Shown: positions 1-11,920 of the stretch, one piece after another | How the letters are laid out: each line of letters opens with the position of its first letter | Numbering within the stretch: position 1 is the first letter of the stretch | Assembly (NCBI GenBank): GCA_030533445.1 | Contig: CM060083.1 | Span: 28,936,166-29,000,165, forward strand | From: Cyprinodon diabolis | Taxonomy: Eukaryota > Chordata > Actinopteri > Cyprinodontiformes > Cyprinodontidae | Direction: 5' to 3' | Length of the DNA stretch: 64,000 nucleotides | Translations under genes and position numbers: made by a program | The notes under the pieces: model-generated | What the model saw: the letters and a program-made list of their open reading frames with translations, nothing else | Told to the model about the DNA's origin: nothing | Database searches by the model: none

Positions 1-364
1 AGTGTGAAATATCCAAGCTCTGTGCTTTTTCTTTGGTTTGCTTTTGGTATAATTTTGCGCCACCTGCTGGAAGCATAGCTACTCCATTGATAAAATCTTG
101 ACTGAAGATTTTTGTTTTTGGTATTTTAGTATAGGAAGGGTTTTGTCAAAAGTGACTTACTTCATCTGAAAAAAAAACTGTTTAAACAGCATAAGCTATA
201 ACAGATTTTTATCTGAAATTATTATAATTTAATAACAATTTTTATCCATTATGTTGGAAGCTAACTATAAAACGTTTTTCTGTTATTGTCATTAAATTTG
301 TCATTGTATGTATAAACTATGCACTCATTTAGATAATTCCTGCAAATGACTAATGTCTCCTAAA

Positions 365-427
365 AACAGCAGCAGATGCTGTCTCGCTCCGCCTAGCTAG
401 GCGGAGCGAGACATGCATCTGGCTGTT
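365..427. repeat. Long near-perfect palindrome (cruciform-capable)
   Basis: The core at 381-412 is a perfect 32-bp palindrome: 16 bp per arm, no spacer, centre CCTAGCTAGG. One more pair (380/413) extends it. After small indels the arms pair again through CAGATGC/GCATCTG and AACAGC/GCTGTT, giving roughly 30 paired bases per arm. The GC-rich core stands out from the AT-rich surroundings. It could be a small foldback element remnant or a hairpin RNA source; the sequence does not decide. No gene is seen in 1-952 apart from this and the TA repeat. Confidence 0.85.
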
Positions 428-714
428 GTCAGGTTAGGGCCTTCATAGATCTTAACAGACTTTAGTCCTGCCTGTGCAGATGTGCTTCTAGTTTTTCTAG
501 ATCAGACCTAAGTAACTTCAATGACTTGTGATCAGATCAGTGCCTCTATCTAAACAGCTGCAGCATAAAATAATGCTGGTGTAGAGTAACATATTTTCCT
601 CTTAAATAAACAAAAAAACACTCCTAAGGGTGACCTTTATTGCAATTTATTATATTCAGGTTGCAGGTGTAGTTTATTTGCATTAGAAATATCTATTTTA
701 TAAAAACAAAAGTG

Positions 715-718
<4 letters not shown>

Positions 719-772
<54 letters not shown>
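719..772. repeat. (TA)n dinucleotide microsatellite
   Basis: An uninterrupted run of about 27 TA units lies some 180 bp upstream of the first recognised coding exon of the vinculin-like gene. Such runs slip easily, so copy number is likely variable. Confidence 0.95.
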
Positions 773-776
<4 letters not shown>

Positions 777-952
777 ATCATTTAAACTTATGTTGTGTGA
801 AGCTAATTAGGGGACAGCAGTTGCTATGAAACACTGAAATCAGGCACCTGCTAAATTATTAAAACAGCTGGAGCTCTGAGTACAGCAGAAGCTCAACAGC
901 CTAAACTGTTGGATTTCTCCTTTTATTTTCATCATCAACAGCGATCAGAGCT

Positions 953-3900
953 ATGTCCTCACTACTGGAATACAGCGTTGTCAAGACTGTAGCACTGGAG
1001 AGAGTGGTGGCGCCCATTGCAACACATTTATGTTACCTTGTGTTGCTGTGTGACAGTATGGATGAGCCCGGGCAATTCAGCCAGCTGGAAGCAGCAGCTC
1101 AGGGGGTAACTAAAGCCACTGAGAACATGGCATCAGTGGTCTCCAGGTATGTACCATCTAGTCAAAATCCACTGCTGATTTTGAATTTTCAGCTGTGTGC
1201 TCAGATAAATATCTGACCCTTTAACATTTTAGGTTAATTAGTAACACAGATGATGAAGTTCTGCACATGGAGATGTCATCCTTGCTAGAGCCATTCAGTG
1301 TATCTGGTCACCATGTCCTGCTGGCGGCTCAGAAACTCAGCATCCAGCCTAATATGCCTGAGCACAGAGAGGAACTCGTCGCTGCAACACAGAATGTCTT
1401 CCTAGGAGTTGTCAAAGTAAAGTATTTTATTTAGCTACATAGTTTTGGGGAAAGATGGTTTCTGTAAATGTAGCAGAACAATCAACTCTGAAACAATGTC
1501 TCACTTAGAAGGTAAATTACAACTTTTATTTTTTTATGTCATATTCTTAAGCTTAAACCTAAAAGAGAACATTCATTTGGCAGAGCAGCAGACATACACA
1601 GCTCCGTGTCTGTCTGTCTGTTAACATCCTTACATCCATCATCTGCTTTTCTCTCAAGGTCACCATGAAACGGGTGCCATTTTCCAGCAGTCTTTGGCCA
1701 AAAGGCACGTCGCCAGTCCATCGCAGTGCAGACACATACAACTATGTGCATACACACGAGCATACACACACATACTGAGGGCAAATTAGAGGAGCCAGTT
1801 AACCTAACCATCATGTTTTTAGACTGTGAGAGGAACCCATAATACCCTGAAAGAATCCACGGATCGATGGTGAGAGGAAACTCCATTCAGAAAGACCCTC
1901 GGCTGGCAATTGTTTACTAATAATTTCTGGTCATGTAGTACACAGAAAAAAAAAAATATATATAAAAACTTTACTGTAGATCCCTTTGAGCATAACATTT
2001 CCTTTATAAAGCCTGGATACTACAGCATTTTGATTTAGGGATGCATTTCTTAAGCAAGGATTGGGATTCTGGGCCGAGCTGATGGAGAAATGAGTTGAAT
2101 AGGGTGCTGCTAGAGAAGACATTCATCTTTCAGCATGCTGGCAACCCAAAACATAAGGCAACATTGTAATGACTTGGGCATATATATGTGTAAGAATGGC
2201 CAAGTCAAAGTATAAACCTATATCTGGATTATACAAGTAATATTTAGGATTTAATTTGAGACGCTTCTTTCCCATTACCTCCCTAAGAGATCTAATGATT
2301 CCGCTAAATCTTGTCTTTATGCCGATTTCTTCTCCATTATTTAAATACAATATTTTATTTAGGACTGCTAAGTTGCGCAGTGAGTAGCACTGCTGCCTTG
2401 CAGCGAGAAGGTTCCGGGCTTGATTCCTGGCCAGGGGTCTTTCTGCAAGATGTTTGCATGTTCTCCCTGTGCATGCGTGGGTACTCCGTTCTCCTCCCAC
2501 AGTCTAAAAACATGACTGTTAGGTTGATTGGCTTCTCTAATTTTTCCTTAGTTGTGAATGGATGTTTGTCTCTGTGTTGCCTTGCGATGGACTGGCAACC
2601 TGTTCAGGGTGTACCCCGCCTCTCGCCCATATACAGTTGAAGAGCACCCCTCGCGACCCCAGCTGGGAGAAAGTGTGATGGAAGATGGATGTTTTTTTTT
2701 TTTTTTATTAGAGCAGATATTTATGGAGTTGCTATGCTCATGCCTCTGTTTTTATATCGGTCTGAATTTTTGAGTAAATGTCAAATCTTTGTTAAATCTC
2801 GGCTGAAAATAAACCTTCTGATTGCAGATTCTGTTGGTGGAGGATGGAGCAGTTGTGAGGAAAGTCATGGCTGCAGCTGATCGGGTTCTGGAGTCTCTCA
2901 CCGAGGTCGGCTTCTCTTTGGATATGAAATCGCTTCTCAAATCCTTCCAAAACTTTTCAGAAACTTTGCTTACCCTCAATGCCCTCACAGTAGACAGGGC
3001 CCAATCTTTACAGGATTCTAGACAGACAAAGCAGCTTCTTGACTCTTTGGGAACACTGAGGAAGTGCATCCCCATGCTGCACACAGCAATGTGCACCACC
3101 ATCAAACACCCAACAAGTGACCAGGCCCAAGCAGCCAAGAAGTTCATTCTGGACAAGATCCAAAGCACTGTTAGAGACATCAGTGCAACTCTCAGCAATG
3201 ATGACCACAGCGGACCATTGGGACCGTATGGGTACTATACTGGGAGGCATAACGGACTGTTGCACCTCCTTAATAGTCACTCTAGTTACCAAATTCAGGA
3301 CAGTGGCTTTGACAGCATGGTTAGAGACATTGTGTTCCACTCAATGGTTGTGGCCAATTCTTCACGAAGAGAAGCTCAGCAAAGAATAGTCAGTCATTGT
3401 CGTCAAATCCTTCAGTTTTGGTCTGACATAAAACAGATCTTAAAATCATCTGAGGAAAGTGATGATTCTGATCAGATATTTAACAACACCTGTCCTTTGT
3501 TAGTCCAACAAATACAAATGCTGGACAAAGCACTAAAAACTGCAGTTCTTTATCAAGTCTTAGACACTTTTCTTAGAGCCACATGTACAGTTGATGAATT
3601 ATCTGGGACTATAAAAAGGCTCTTAGAAGGAGACGCCACTAAAATGATGGATCTGATGTTTCTCCAGCCAGCAGTAGAGGATTTTATTTCATCCACTGAT
3701 GGGATAATCCAAGTAGCAACCTTTGTCTCAGCTATTACTGAAAATTTAAAGAGCTTAGAGAATGTGGAGAACTCACAGGCGTGCCTTAAGAGGCTAAGAG
3801 CTCAGGCTGCCTCTCTTTCACTAGAGCTGGGAGACAATTCATGGCAAACCCTTCAAAAGCTTCATGATGTGTGCCTGAAATGGGAGGAGGAGGCAAGTCA

Positions 3901-6900
3901 GCTACAAGAAGCTCTCAGCGATGTGATGGATGTAAGAGAGTTCACAAGTCTCGCCATCAGTGAGATGGTTAAAGAGCATTATGGATGTGATGAAGCATTC
4001 AGAGAGCAGAGCTATAAACTATTTGATGAACATGCTAAAAACCTAATCTCACATGCAAAGCTAGTGCTTTGCTCAGTGAAAAGGCACCTAGACAGAAGCA
4101 ACCACCCAGTCTACAGGAATGGTCTGCTGGTCTTACTCAAACAGGCTCAGTCCTCTCAAAGCAAAGTGGGTGAGTCGGTCAGAAATATGCTGCAAGGCTC
4201 CACTCTGAATGTGGAGATGTATTCGGCATTCACAAACATTGTTTTAGCAGCTATTCAAAATTTTAAGGTGCTCAAGGAAGGACTGGATGGACATCAGCAC
4301 CCACATCTCCTCAGTCCGCTGCGAGAGGAGGCGCGCAAACAAGAAATCTCACAGTTGTCTTCAACCATCGAAGATATTCATGGGATAAGCCTGGATCGTG
4401 TAGCGAGAGACCCTGTTTCTCCTGTTTCTGAAATGATTGGAATGGATTCTCTAACAAAACATGGTGAGCTTTCAAACACAGAAAATGTAGCAGCAGCTCA
4501 TAAAGATGACAGCAATGATTTAAAGAAGCCAGCTGTCCAAGATGAGCCTAAACCAATCCTTGTTGACCTTTTACCCCTTCTGTATGAAGTTCTGACTGTG
4601 ACTAAAGGAAAAGACGTGTCTACTCTCAACCAGGTTTGCACTAGAGTTCTTGAGCTGTCAAACTGTTATGCCCAGGCTACAAAAGATAGCTCAACAATTG
4701 TCGACACAGTTGGGTCTCAGAAGCTGGAGAGCTTTAGATCAGAATTGGTGTCTTTGGTGCCTCTGCTGGTACAGACAGCGCAGGAGAGAGCAATGAGCAC
4801 AGCGATGAGCACTGAAGGTCTGCGCAAACACAGTGTACAGTTCTCTGACCTCATTAACAATATCCGGAAGATTTTACTACCTGTGGCTGGACTGTGGTAT
4901 CGTGCTGTGTGTGACGAACTTCAGAGAAACCTGCTAACTGAAACTCACAGTGCTTCGCAAAATTTAAATGACGTGATGAATTTATTCACTGGTGTGGTCC
5001 AGTTCCTGATGTCATCTGATTTGAAGTCAGCTGACCGTCAGGAAACATTCAACGTCTTGAACAATAAGCTGAGCAAAGCCCAGAGTAATACAAGGTTTCT
5101 GATAGAGCTCTCTTCCTCTTCTGAAAGACAGGTGGATCATATTGAGGGACACTGTATCCTTTGGAGTCTCTCTGTTCAGGTTTTACTGAACTCTCTGGAT
5201 AGGATTCTAGGCACGTGTGCCATATTAAACCAGCTTAATCCTCAGAAACGTCTTTTGGCTCTTTCAGAGAGCTCTTTAAGAATTCAAGAGGCTGCAAGAC
5301 TAACCAGTTTGAACTGCAAAAGTGCTTACAAATCAAAGCACTTGACGAGCTCTCAGGATGAACTCAAAACATTGACTGATGATTATCTTGAAGCTTCAAA
5401 AGAACTTGAAACAGTGCCAAGTCTGAACCAACTTGCAAATTCAGATTTCCTACAGAGAAAACTCTTTATCAAAATTAGAGTGCTTTCTAATCATTTAAGT
5501 AAAGAAAATAAGGACTTTGTATCTGCTTTTCAAAATATTGTTGAGCTTACTCATTCTGCTGCTGGACATCTGAGAGATTCAGAACATGCAGAAGAGACAG
5601 AGAAAGAATTTGAAACCTCATCCCAGAAACTTGTTGAAAACATTCAATCTGCAGCCAGAAGAGTGGAGGATTGCTTGAACTACATCCGTGACCCACGGGC
5701 CCGCTCAAACCTGAGGTCTATTGGTGATCACCTGTGCTTTCAGATTTCAGAAATAATCAGCAGAGCGAGGCTCATGATGGAGACTCATTCTATTTGTGAC
5801 ACTCTTAGCTTGGATGTACAGATCCAGTGCTGGTCAGCAAAAGCTCATTATCTTGTGGTAGAGATCATGAAGCAAGATGGGATTCAACATGAAGCTAAGG
5901 AGGGCATCAAGGTTGGTTTACAGGGAAGATCATACACAGATTTTAACAAAGAATTGGCTATGATGCCATCTAGAGTTAAAGAAGTGGAATTTACTAACTC
6001 AGCGATACCACTGCTGGAAGAGAAGGATGGAACTGCAGATGCAGCAGAACCAAATGTGAGCCTGGAAGCTTTGGCAACACAAGTTTCCAAAGATGATAGA
6101 AAACATGTAAGGATTTTGAAAACTGCAAGATTCTCTGTTTAAACATTCCTTAGTGTCAGTGTGAAAACTTAATCCAGCATTTGTTTTACAGCTTGGGGCC
6201 ACCTCTGCTATATACAGAGAAGGTTTTCCTCTGAGTTACACCGCCAATTTTCTAAAGCAACAAAATGAACACTGGGATCAAAAGAACAACAAAATAGTCC
6301 AGGTGACAAGAAAGATGGTGGACACAATAAATCACATGACGCAGTACTTAAAGAAGAAAGGCCCGATACTGGTAATGATCAAAAGATGCACCTTTTACAT
6401 CTGTATTTCAGCGACTATTAACTAATTCATTGCATCTCTTTATCGCCAGAACAAAGATGCATTTGTCAATGCAGCGAAAGATGTGATCTCAAACAGTCAG
6501 ACTGTTACTCAGTTCATCAGAGTTATTGCCAACCTGAGCCTGGACAAACAGTGCACGGTTGAACTTTCCCTCATCATCGAACAGATTCTGACCATCACTA
6601 ATCAGCTCAACATCATATCCAGGTTAGCCATGTTTTAAAATAGAATCTCACATCAATATGATGTTTTACATCACCAAATAACCTTTTATGTCATTTAAAG
6701 ATAAGTTAAATGAATAATGATTGAATATTTCAATGAAGATTTCGTTTAGTGAAGGGAAAAGGTACAGTAGATCCAAACCAACATGGCCCTTTAGAGTCCT
6801 GCCTATGTTATGCTGTCAGAAATCTTCATTATGTTTCCTTTTTTTATATATTCATAGGTGAACTCATTAGTCTGTTTTGGATCATTGTGCTGTTGAGTAT

Positions 6901-9900
6901 CCCAAGTTATCTCATGTCTTTCAGGGTTTTTTGGAATACAACAGAATATGAGATAGTGGTCCCGGAAAAAAAAACAAAGCACCCCAAGATCACCATTTCC
7001 CTACCCAATCCGCCCCAGAAGCACGATTCGTACCATCAGCTCATTTGCTCATTTACCCCATGTTTATCTGCATTTTAGTTGCTTCTGCAAATCAGCTGCT
7101 GGTACGGATCGTGGTTCAGATCAGGTAGTGACACACCATACTATCACCACAATGTCTGACTTATAATCTTTTTTTTTATATATTACTGGTTTTACCACTG
7201 GACTAACAGAACTAAGGTCTTCCAACATAATCCACTTTTATCCCATCAGTCTAAAGAATGCCTTTAGCGATTAAGCAGTCCTTGGGGCTTTTGTCCATCC
7301 CCAGCAGTTCTGCCCTCAGAAACTCTCCCATTAATGCGACTTTGCCCAGACTCTACATAGCTCAATCATGAACACTAACCTTAACTAAGATTGAATGAGG
7401 TTGAAGGTGTTTTTGATGTTGTTTTGTTTGGTTGTGTGACGTCCTGCATGAACTTTTGAAAGGCTCTTGGAGTAGTTGTGGTTAGGTGGCCATTCCTCGG
7501 AAATATTTCCCTCAGTTTTATGTTTTCTGCATTGCCAGGTAATAAACTCAGCTATCTAAAAACAGTTAATCACAGTTCATTTATGTTTTATTAAAGGGCT
7601 GGGAGGGTTTATGTCTTTTCTATATAGGGTAAACATCCAAACAAAGTTATTTAAATGTTCATTTCTCTGAACAGATTAACTTATTTAAAAGGTACATTTT
7701 ATGTTAATGCAGGTTATCTTTGTCTAAAAGTAACATGTGTTTGATTATCTAACCAGATCCACATAACAAAAAACAATATATAGGCTGAAAAATTCTGTCA
7801 GGGAGTAAATTGTATATTACACAACAAATGTCAAGTCAAAGTGCAATATTTACTGAGCCTACTGTTTTTCCTTTTCATATAGTATAAATGCTGTCACACC
7901 TGGGTGCAAATCATCTGATGAGATCCTGGAAAAGAACACGCAAAATCTTTTTCAGACTGTTCTGAGAGGGCTCCATGCTGCAGAAACAGCGTGCATTACG
8001 GTAAATATCACCATAAATTCCCATAAAAAGGTCGACATTAATTTGTTCAGTAAGGAAATCAATTAAAAGGATTCTAAAAAAATAAGGACATTTGAACTTG
8101 TACATTAATAGTTACTTTTTAATGTTCAGGTCCTATGAAATGTTCCCATTTGTTTTGGATTTAAGTCATCATTTAACTTGATGTCTTCAATCCAGCAAAG
8201 CTCAGAATAATACAAACATTATTAAACAACTTTTTTTGTTGGCTTGTATTGAATAATTCAAAGGCAAGAAGTATGTTACTGCCTCTAGCCCGCTTTCCTC
8301 TCTTAGGTCATTATGGTTTTGATGTTAAAAAGTTTCTATTCGAAAAAACTATTCAAACGTTAAACCTTTGCACTCCTTTTCCAGATGAGATGCATTATAC
8401 AGGTAGTTATATATATGCATTTTTTTTATATAAGGAGTTACAGTAGCTTGCTGTTGCTGCTTGAAAGCTAAACATCAAGGATAGAAAGCATAAAAAATCT
8501 ACAGTAGATGAATTAAACTAGTGAGGACTAACAATAAGAGAAAAAGAATAATCTTACATTTTTATTTCTCATTATTTACTGGAGCATTTTATATGGAAAC
8601 TGATTATTCAATTAAAAATAAGCCAATATACATGTATTTTAAAAAAATGACTTTTAATCACTGTTTCTAGAAATAAAATCCATTGTTTTATGATGTTTTC
8701 TTTATTTGGTTTCCTGTCTCTGAAATTCTAAAAAGACCTTTTTTTTTTTTTTTACACTATTTCAGGGTCTGAAGCAGCCAGAACCAAACTCAGACGACGC
8801 AGAAGCCACAGCCTTGTGCTTCCAGTGGAAAAAAAACTTAGAGATCCATCGAGCCCAGCAGACCACCAACCCAGAAACTGATGATCTCGGTTTAAGAAAA
8901 ACGGCATTGCACACTTTAGCTCCCAGTCTGGCCCCACAGGTTAATGTAAAGACCACCTTCAAGTAACACTTGAAGGTAGTCTTTACATTAACTACCTTCA
9001 AAGTAGATGTATGACGGCCATTATGAAGTCAGGCTCCTTATATGTCAAAAAGCTGTCAGAAAGATCAACTCCTTCCTTTCTATTGGACAATCTATATCAT
9101 AAATGTTAAATAGCAAGATTTCTGTATATCACTAAGATAAATGTTACTTTACAATACAGAAAAATTAAACCTTTACTTTCATTATTAATTTAATTAGTAC
9201 GACGGAGTATTAGGGCCACACATGAAGAGAAAAAATATTTTTGCCATGACGAGATTAAACTCGACATGTCGACTTTAAAGTCGACATGTCGACATTAAAC
9301 TCAACATTTCGAGAATAAAGTTGAAATGTCTTGCTGAGTTTAATCTCGACGTGTCGACAATAAAGTTGAAATTAGTTCAAGAGAGCCAACCGCTGCACAG
9401 GATACATGCACAGAATCCAGAATCAGACATGCCTTGTGTAGATGATTTGGTCAAATTGTACTTTCTGTGATGATTATACAGTTATACAGTTGCAGCACGT
9501 CAAAGACTACCTTCACTCTTAAAACGCAGACTGCAGCTGTGGAGCGCGGTTGCTCTTTTCTCCAAAATTTGGAATGTCGAGATTAAAGTCGCCACGATAT
9601 TTCAACTTTATTCTCGAAATGGCGAGTTTAAAGTCGACACGTCGAGATTAAACTCAACAAGACATTTCAACTTTATTCTCGAAATGTTGAGTTTAATGTC
9701 GACATGTCGAGTTTAATCTCGTCATGGCAAAAATATTTTTTCTCTTCATGTGTGGCCCTAATACTCCGTCGTAAATTAGGTTGCAAGAAACAGAAACGAT
9801 AAGAAAAATTATAAAAGGGGAGGCTCAAGTGTATGGAACTGAGCTTTTATACGACGGAGTATTAGGGCCACACATGAAGAGAAAAAATATTTTTGCCATG

Positions 9901-11379
9901 ACGAGATTAAACTCGACATGTCGACTTTAAAGTCAACATGTCGACATTAAACTCAACATTTCGAGAATAAAGTTGAAATGTCATGTTGAGTTTAATCTCG
10001 ACGTGTCGACTTTAAACTCGCCCTGTCGACTTTAAACTCGCCATTTCGAGAATAAAGTTGAAATGTCATGTTGAGTTTAATCTCGACGTGTCGACAATAA
10101 AGTTGAAATTAGTTCAAGAGAGCCAACCGCTGCACAGGATACATGCACATAATCCAGAATCAGACATGCCTTGTGTAGATGATTTGGTCAAATTGTACTT
10201 TCTGTGATGATTATACAGTTATACAGTTGCAGCACGTCAAAGACTACCTTCACTCTTAAAACGTAGACTGCAGCTGTGGAGCGCGGTTGCTCTTTTCTCC
10301 AAACGCAGACTGCAGCTGTGGAGCGCGGTTGCTCTTTTCTCCAAACGCAGACTGCAGCTGTGGAGCGCGGTTGCTCCAAACTTTGGAATGGCGAGATTAA
10401 AGTCGCCACGATATATCAACTTTATTCTCGAAATGGCGAGTTTAAAGTCGACACGTCGAGATTAAACTCAACAAGACATTTCAACTTTATTCTCGAAATG
10501 TTGAGTTTAATGTCGACATGTCGACTTTAAACTCGCCCTGTCAACTTTAATCTCGTCATGGCAAAAATATTTTTTCTCTTCATGTGTGGCCCTAATACTC
10601 CGTCGTACTTTTAAGAATTAAACAGAAGAAAAATCTTAATGTTTCAAAAGCTAAGTGGCTCTTTAAAAGTTTAAGACAAACTGTACTAATATCATATAGT
10701 AATCTAAGTATAAGGAAAAAAATAATTGAATAAAGATAAAATATTCCGTTTTGGTCATACAAGGAAAAGGCCCAGAACTCATGACTTCTGCCTAGAGGGA
10801 AACTTAGGGATGCTGCAAAAGAAGCAGAAAGATGTTGCTGGAAAAAGGGATATCCCAGTGTCCCTCCTGGCAACCTTTCCTCCTATTTAACCTTAGATCA
10901 CTGGAAGACCACAACAGCCTATTTTCATTCTCCAGCATCCAATTTGAGAACATCCGCTGTAAAAATTATAAAGTTTCATACTCTTTGATCTGGAAATCAG
11001 GCAGTTAGTTTCCCAACAAGACCAGATGAATCAATCCAGCTTTACGGTTCTGTTTTCACTCAAAGGGAATTGATGGAACAACCCAGGGAACAATGATTGG
11101 AAATTGTTTGATTTTAACCCAGTTTGTTTTAATTCTCGGTTATAAGATGGATATTTTTAGGTGAATTTTAAACAAATATTTGATAAGAGGAGCAAAAAGC
11201 GGATAAAATGCAAGTATTTTTCTTTTTTTCCATTATTGCTTCAGATTGACCCAGCTGCAGAGTCTCAGTCACAGAACAGCTGCAACTTGTTAGAAGGGAT
11301 TTCCAAGAAAAGGAGTCGTCATGGTGCAATGATCAGCCAATCAGAATATGACTCACATCCAACAAGCAGCCAACAATAA
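953..11379 (+). CDS. Divergent alpha-catenin/alpha-catulin/vinculin superfamily protein, 1478 aa
   Basis: Eight coding exons join in frame: 953-1146, 1233-1416, 2828-6106, 6192-6371, 6450-6622, 7883-8000, 8766-8939, 11245-11379 (TAA at 11377). All introns are GT-AG. Residues 1 to about 250 resemble the first helical-bundle (VH1) region of alpha-catulin and alpha-catenin (VALERVVAPIATHL; later LTVDRAQSLQDSR and TTIKHP). Residues about 1225-1420 resemble the C-terminal tail domain (EHWDQKNNKIV, KKGPILNKDAF, TNQLNII, KNTQNLFQTVL), which binds F-actin in relatives. The middle is helical, with a polar, probably disordered insert near residues 624-700. The family links cadherin or integrin adhesions to actin; that role is inferred here. 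It is about twice the length of alpha-catulin, and 1093 codons sit in one exon. The ATG at 953 gives an N-terminus like that of relatives; an upstream exon is possible because an AG acceptor-like site precedes it. I do not recognise a named orthologue. Confidence 0.8.
1590..1900 (-). mobile_element. SINE-like repeat, inverted degenerate copy
   Basis: Lies in intron 2 of the vinculin-like gene. Its reverse complement carries the same modules as the copy at 2372-2706: a CACAGTCTAAAAACATGATG block, GGTTAACTGGCTCCTC, and GCGATGGACTGGCGAC. The two copies are in opposite orientation about 500 bp apart. Confidence 0.7.
2372..2706 (+). mobile_element. tRNA-related SINE-like repeat
   Basis: Begins with a tRNA-like head (GCGCAGTGAGTAGCAC; a B-box-like GGGCTTGATTCCTGG), continues with the common fish block TCTGCAAGATGTTTGCATG, and ends in a T-rich tract. 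It lies 120 bp before the giant exon. Open frames inside it are not genes. Confidence 0.7.
6623..7882 (+). other. Intron 5 of the vinculin-like gene; nothing recognised
   Basis: Bounded by AG|gttagc at 6622 and catatag|T at 7882. I see no coding similarity or transposon ends in it. A 109-codon open frame at 6749-7078 has low-complexity composition and no family resemblance. Confidence 0.6.
8941..8991 (+). repeat. 24-bp stem, 3-nt loop hairpin at the exon 7 donor site
   Basis: Arms at 8941-8964 and 8968-8991 are complementary over 24 positions with one G-T type mismatch and an AAC loop at 8965-8967. The left arm starts on the second base of the intron (CCACAG|gttaatg), so folding in the transcript would cover most of the 5' splice site. 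A partial third repeat of the arm (ACTACCTTCA) follows directly. Confidence 0.85.
9198..9773. mobile_element. Foldback DNA transposon, family 1, copy A (576 bp)
   Basis: Terminal inverted repeats start TACGACGGAGTATTAGGGCC and are followed by ACACATGAAGAG; the right end is the reverse complement. It is flanked by a 6-bp target duplication AATTAG (9192-9197 and 9774-9779). The interior is an array of short self-complementary units built from GTCGAC, CGACATGTCG and TTTAAA-type steps, around a unique central part (about 9375-9565). No transposase frame is present, so it is non-autonomous. The 6-bp duplication suggests superfamilies such as IS3EU or Dada; this is inference. Confidence 0.85.
9850..10607. 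mobile_element. Foldback DNA transposon, family 1, copy B (758 bp)
   Basis: Same terminal repeats and interior as copy A, 76 bp further on in the same intron and same orientation. Its own 6-bp target duplication CTTTTA (9844-9849 and 10608-10613) shows an independent insertion. It is longer because of an extra inverted unit in the left array and three copies of a 42-bp repeat in the centre. Confidence 0.87.
10261..10380 (+). repeat. 42-bp minisatellite, three units, inside foldback copy B
   Basis: Units start at 10261, 10303 and 10345 (the last is shortened), each with the core GACTGCAGCTGTGGAGCGCG. Copy A has a single unit. As 42 is a multiple of three, the array stays open in several frames and creates spurious open frames on both strands. 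Confidence 0.9.
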
Positions 11380-11480
11380 AAATAGATTCTTATATCTCAA
11401 CCACCTTCTTTAGACAAGGGAGAAACAGAACGTCTTAAAAATCCCTTTGAAAAAATAATTTCTCATGGTGGGCCATTTTG

Positions 11481-11486
11481 AATAAA
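11481..11486 (+). terminator. Candidate poly(A) signal of the vinculin-like gene
   Basis: AATAAA about 100 bp after the stop codon at 11377-11379; another AATAAA is at 11601-11606. Either would end transcription before the facing zc3h6 3' end. Confidence 0.5.
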
Positions 11487-11914
11487 GTATAAAGTATTTT
11501 AGAAACTAACCAGCTTTAAAGTTTATTATGAGATCGTTTTAACATTTTCTAGATCTGCAAATTGTTTTTGTAATAATAGTGATAATGTCAAATTAAAGGA
11601 AATAAATTGAAAGGTTATTTTCACTCATAACACTTTTGAAAATCATAAAAAAAAACATTTTAAAAATGCTGAAACACCAATTTCCTTTGTAGAGGTTATG
11701 ACAAGCTAAAATGTAAAATTATACAAAGGGTCAAATTTGCTATCTGTGTATATCACAGAGTATTTTTAGCTTAAAAAAATAAACAAACTATATGACATTT
11801 ATGAAATGTTAATAAAGGTCCATGTGAATAAAACCCTCCAATGGTATACAGGCAAATAAAGATAACGCACAAACACTGTATGTGACTGTGAAGAGAGTGT
11901 TTCTTCTTCACTTC

Positions 11915-11920
11915 TTTATT
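11915..11920 (-). terminator. Candidate distal poly(A) signal of zc3h6
   Basis: AATAAA on the minus strand, about 2 kb after the zc3h6 stop. It lies just short of the end of the convergent vinculin-like gene. Nearer alternatives exist around 12310-12330. Confidence 0.35.

Noticed and set aside
2372..2706. Possible tRNA gene because of A/B-box-like motifs
   Set aside because: No cloverleaf can be drawn and a SINE body follows; treated as a repeat.
2752..3389. Open frames of 90-148 codons opposite or overlapping the giant exon
   Set aside because: Shadows of the vinculin-like coding exon, whose frame alone shows family motifs and splice consistency.
10188..10530. Open frames on both strands around the 42-bp repeat
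   Set aside because: The repeat length is a multiple of three, so frames stay open by construction; it lies inside a foldback transposon.
9198..10607. CRISPR-like regular repeats
   Set aside because: Eukaryotic context, inverted termini and target duplications identify transposons; there are no unique spacers of constant length.
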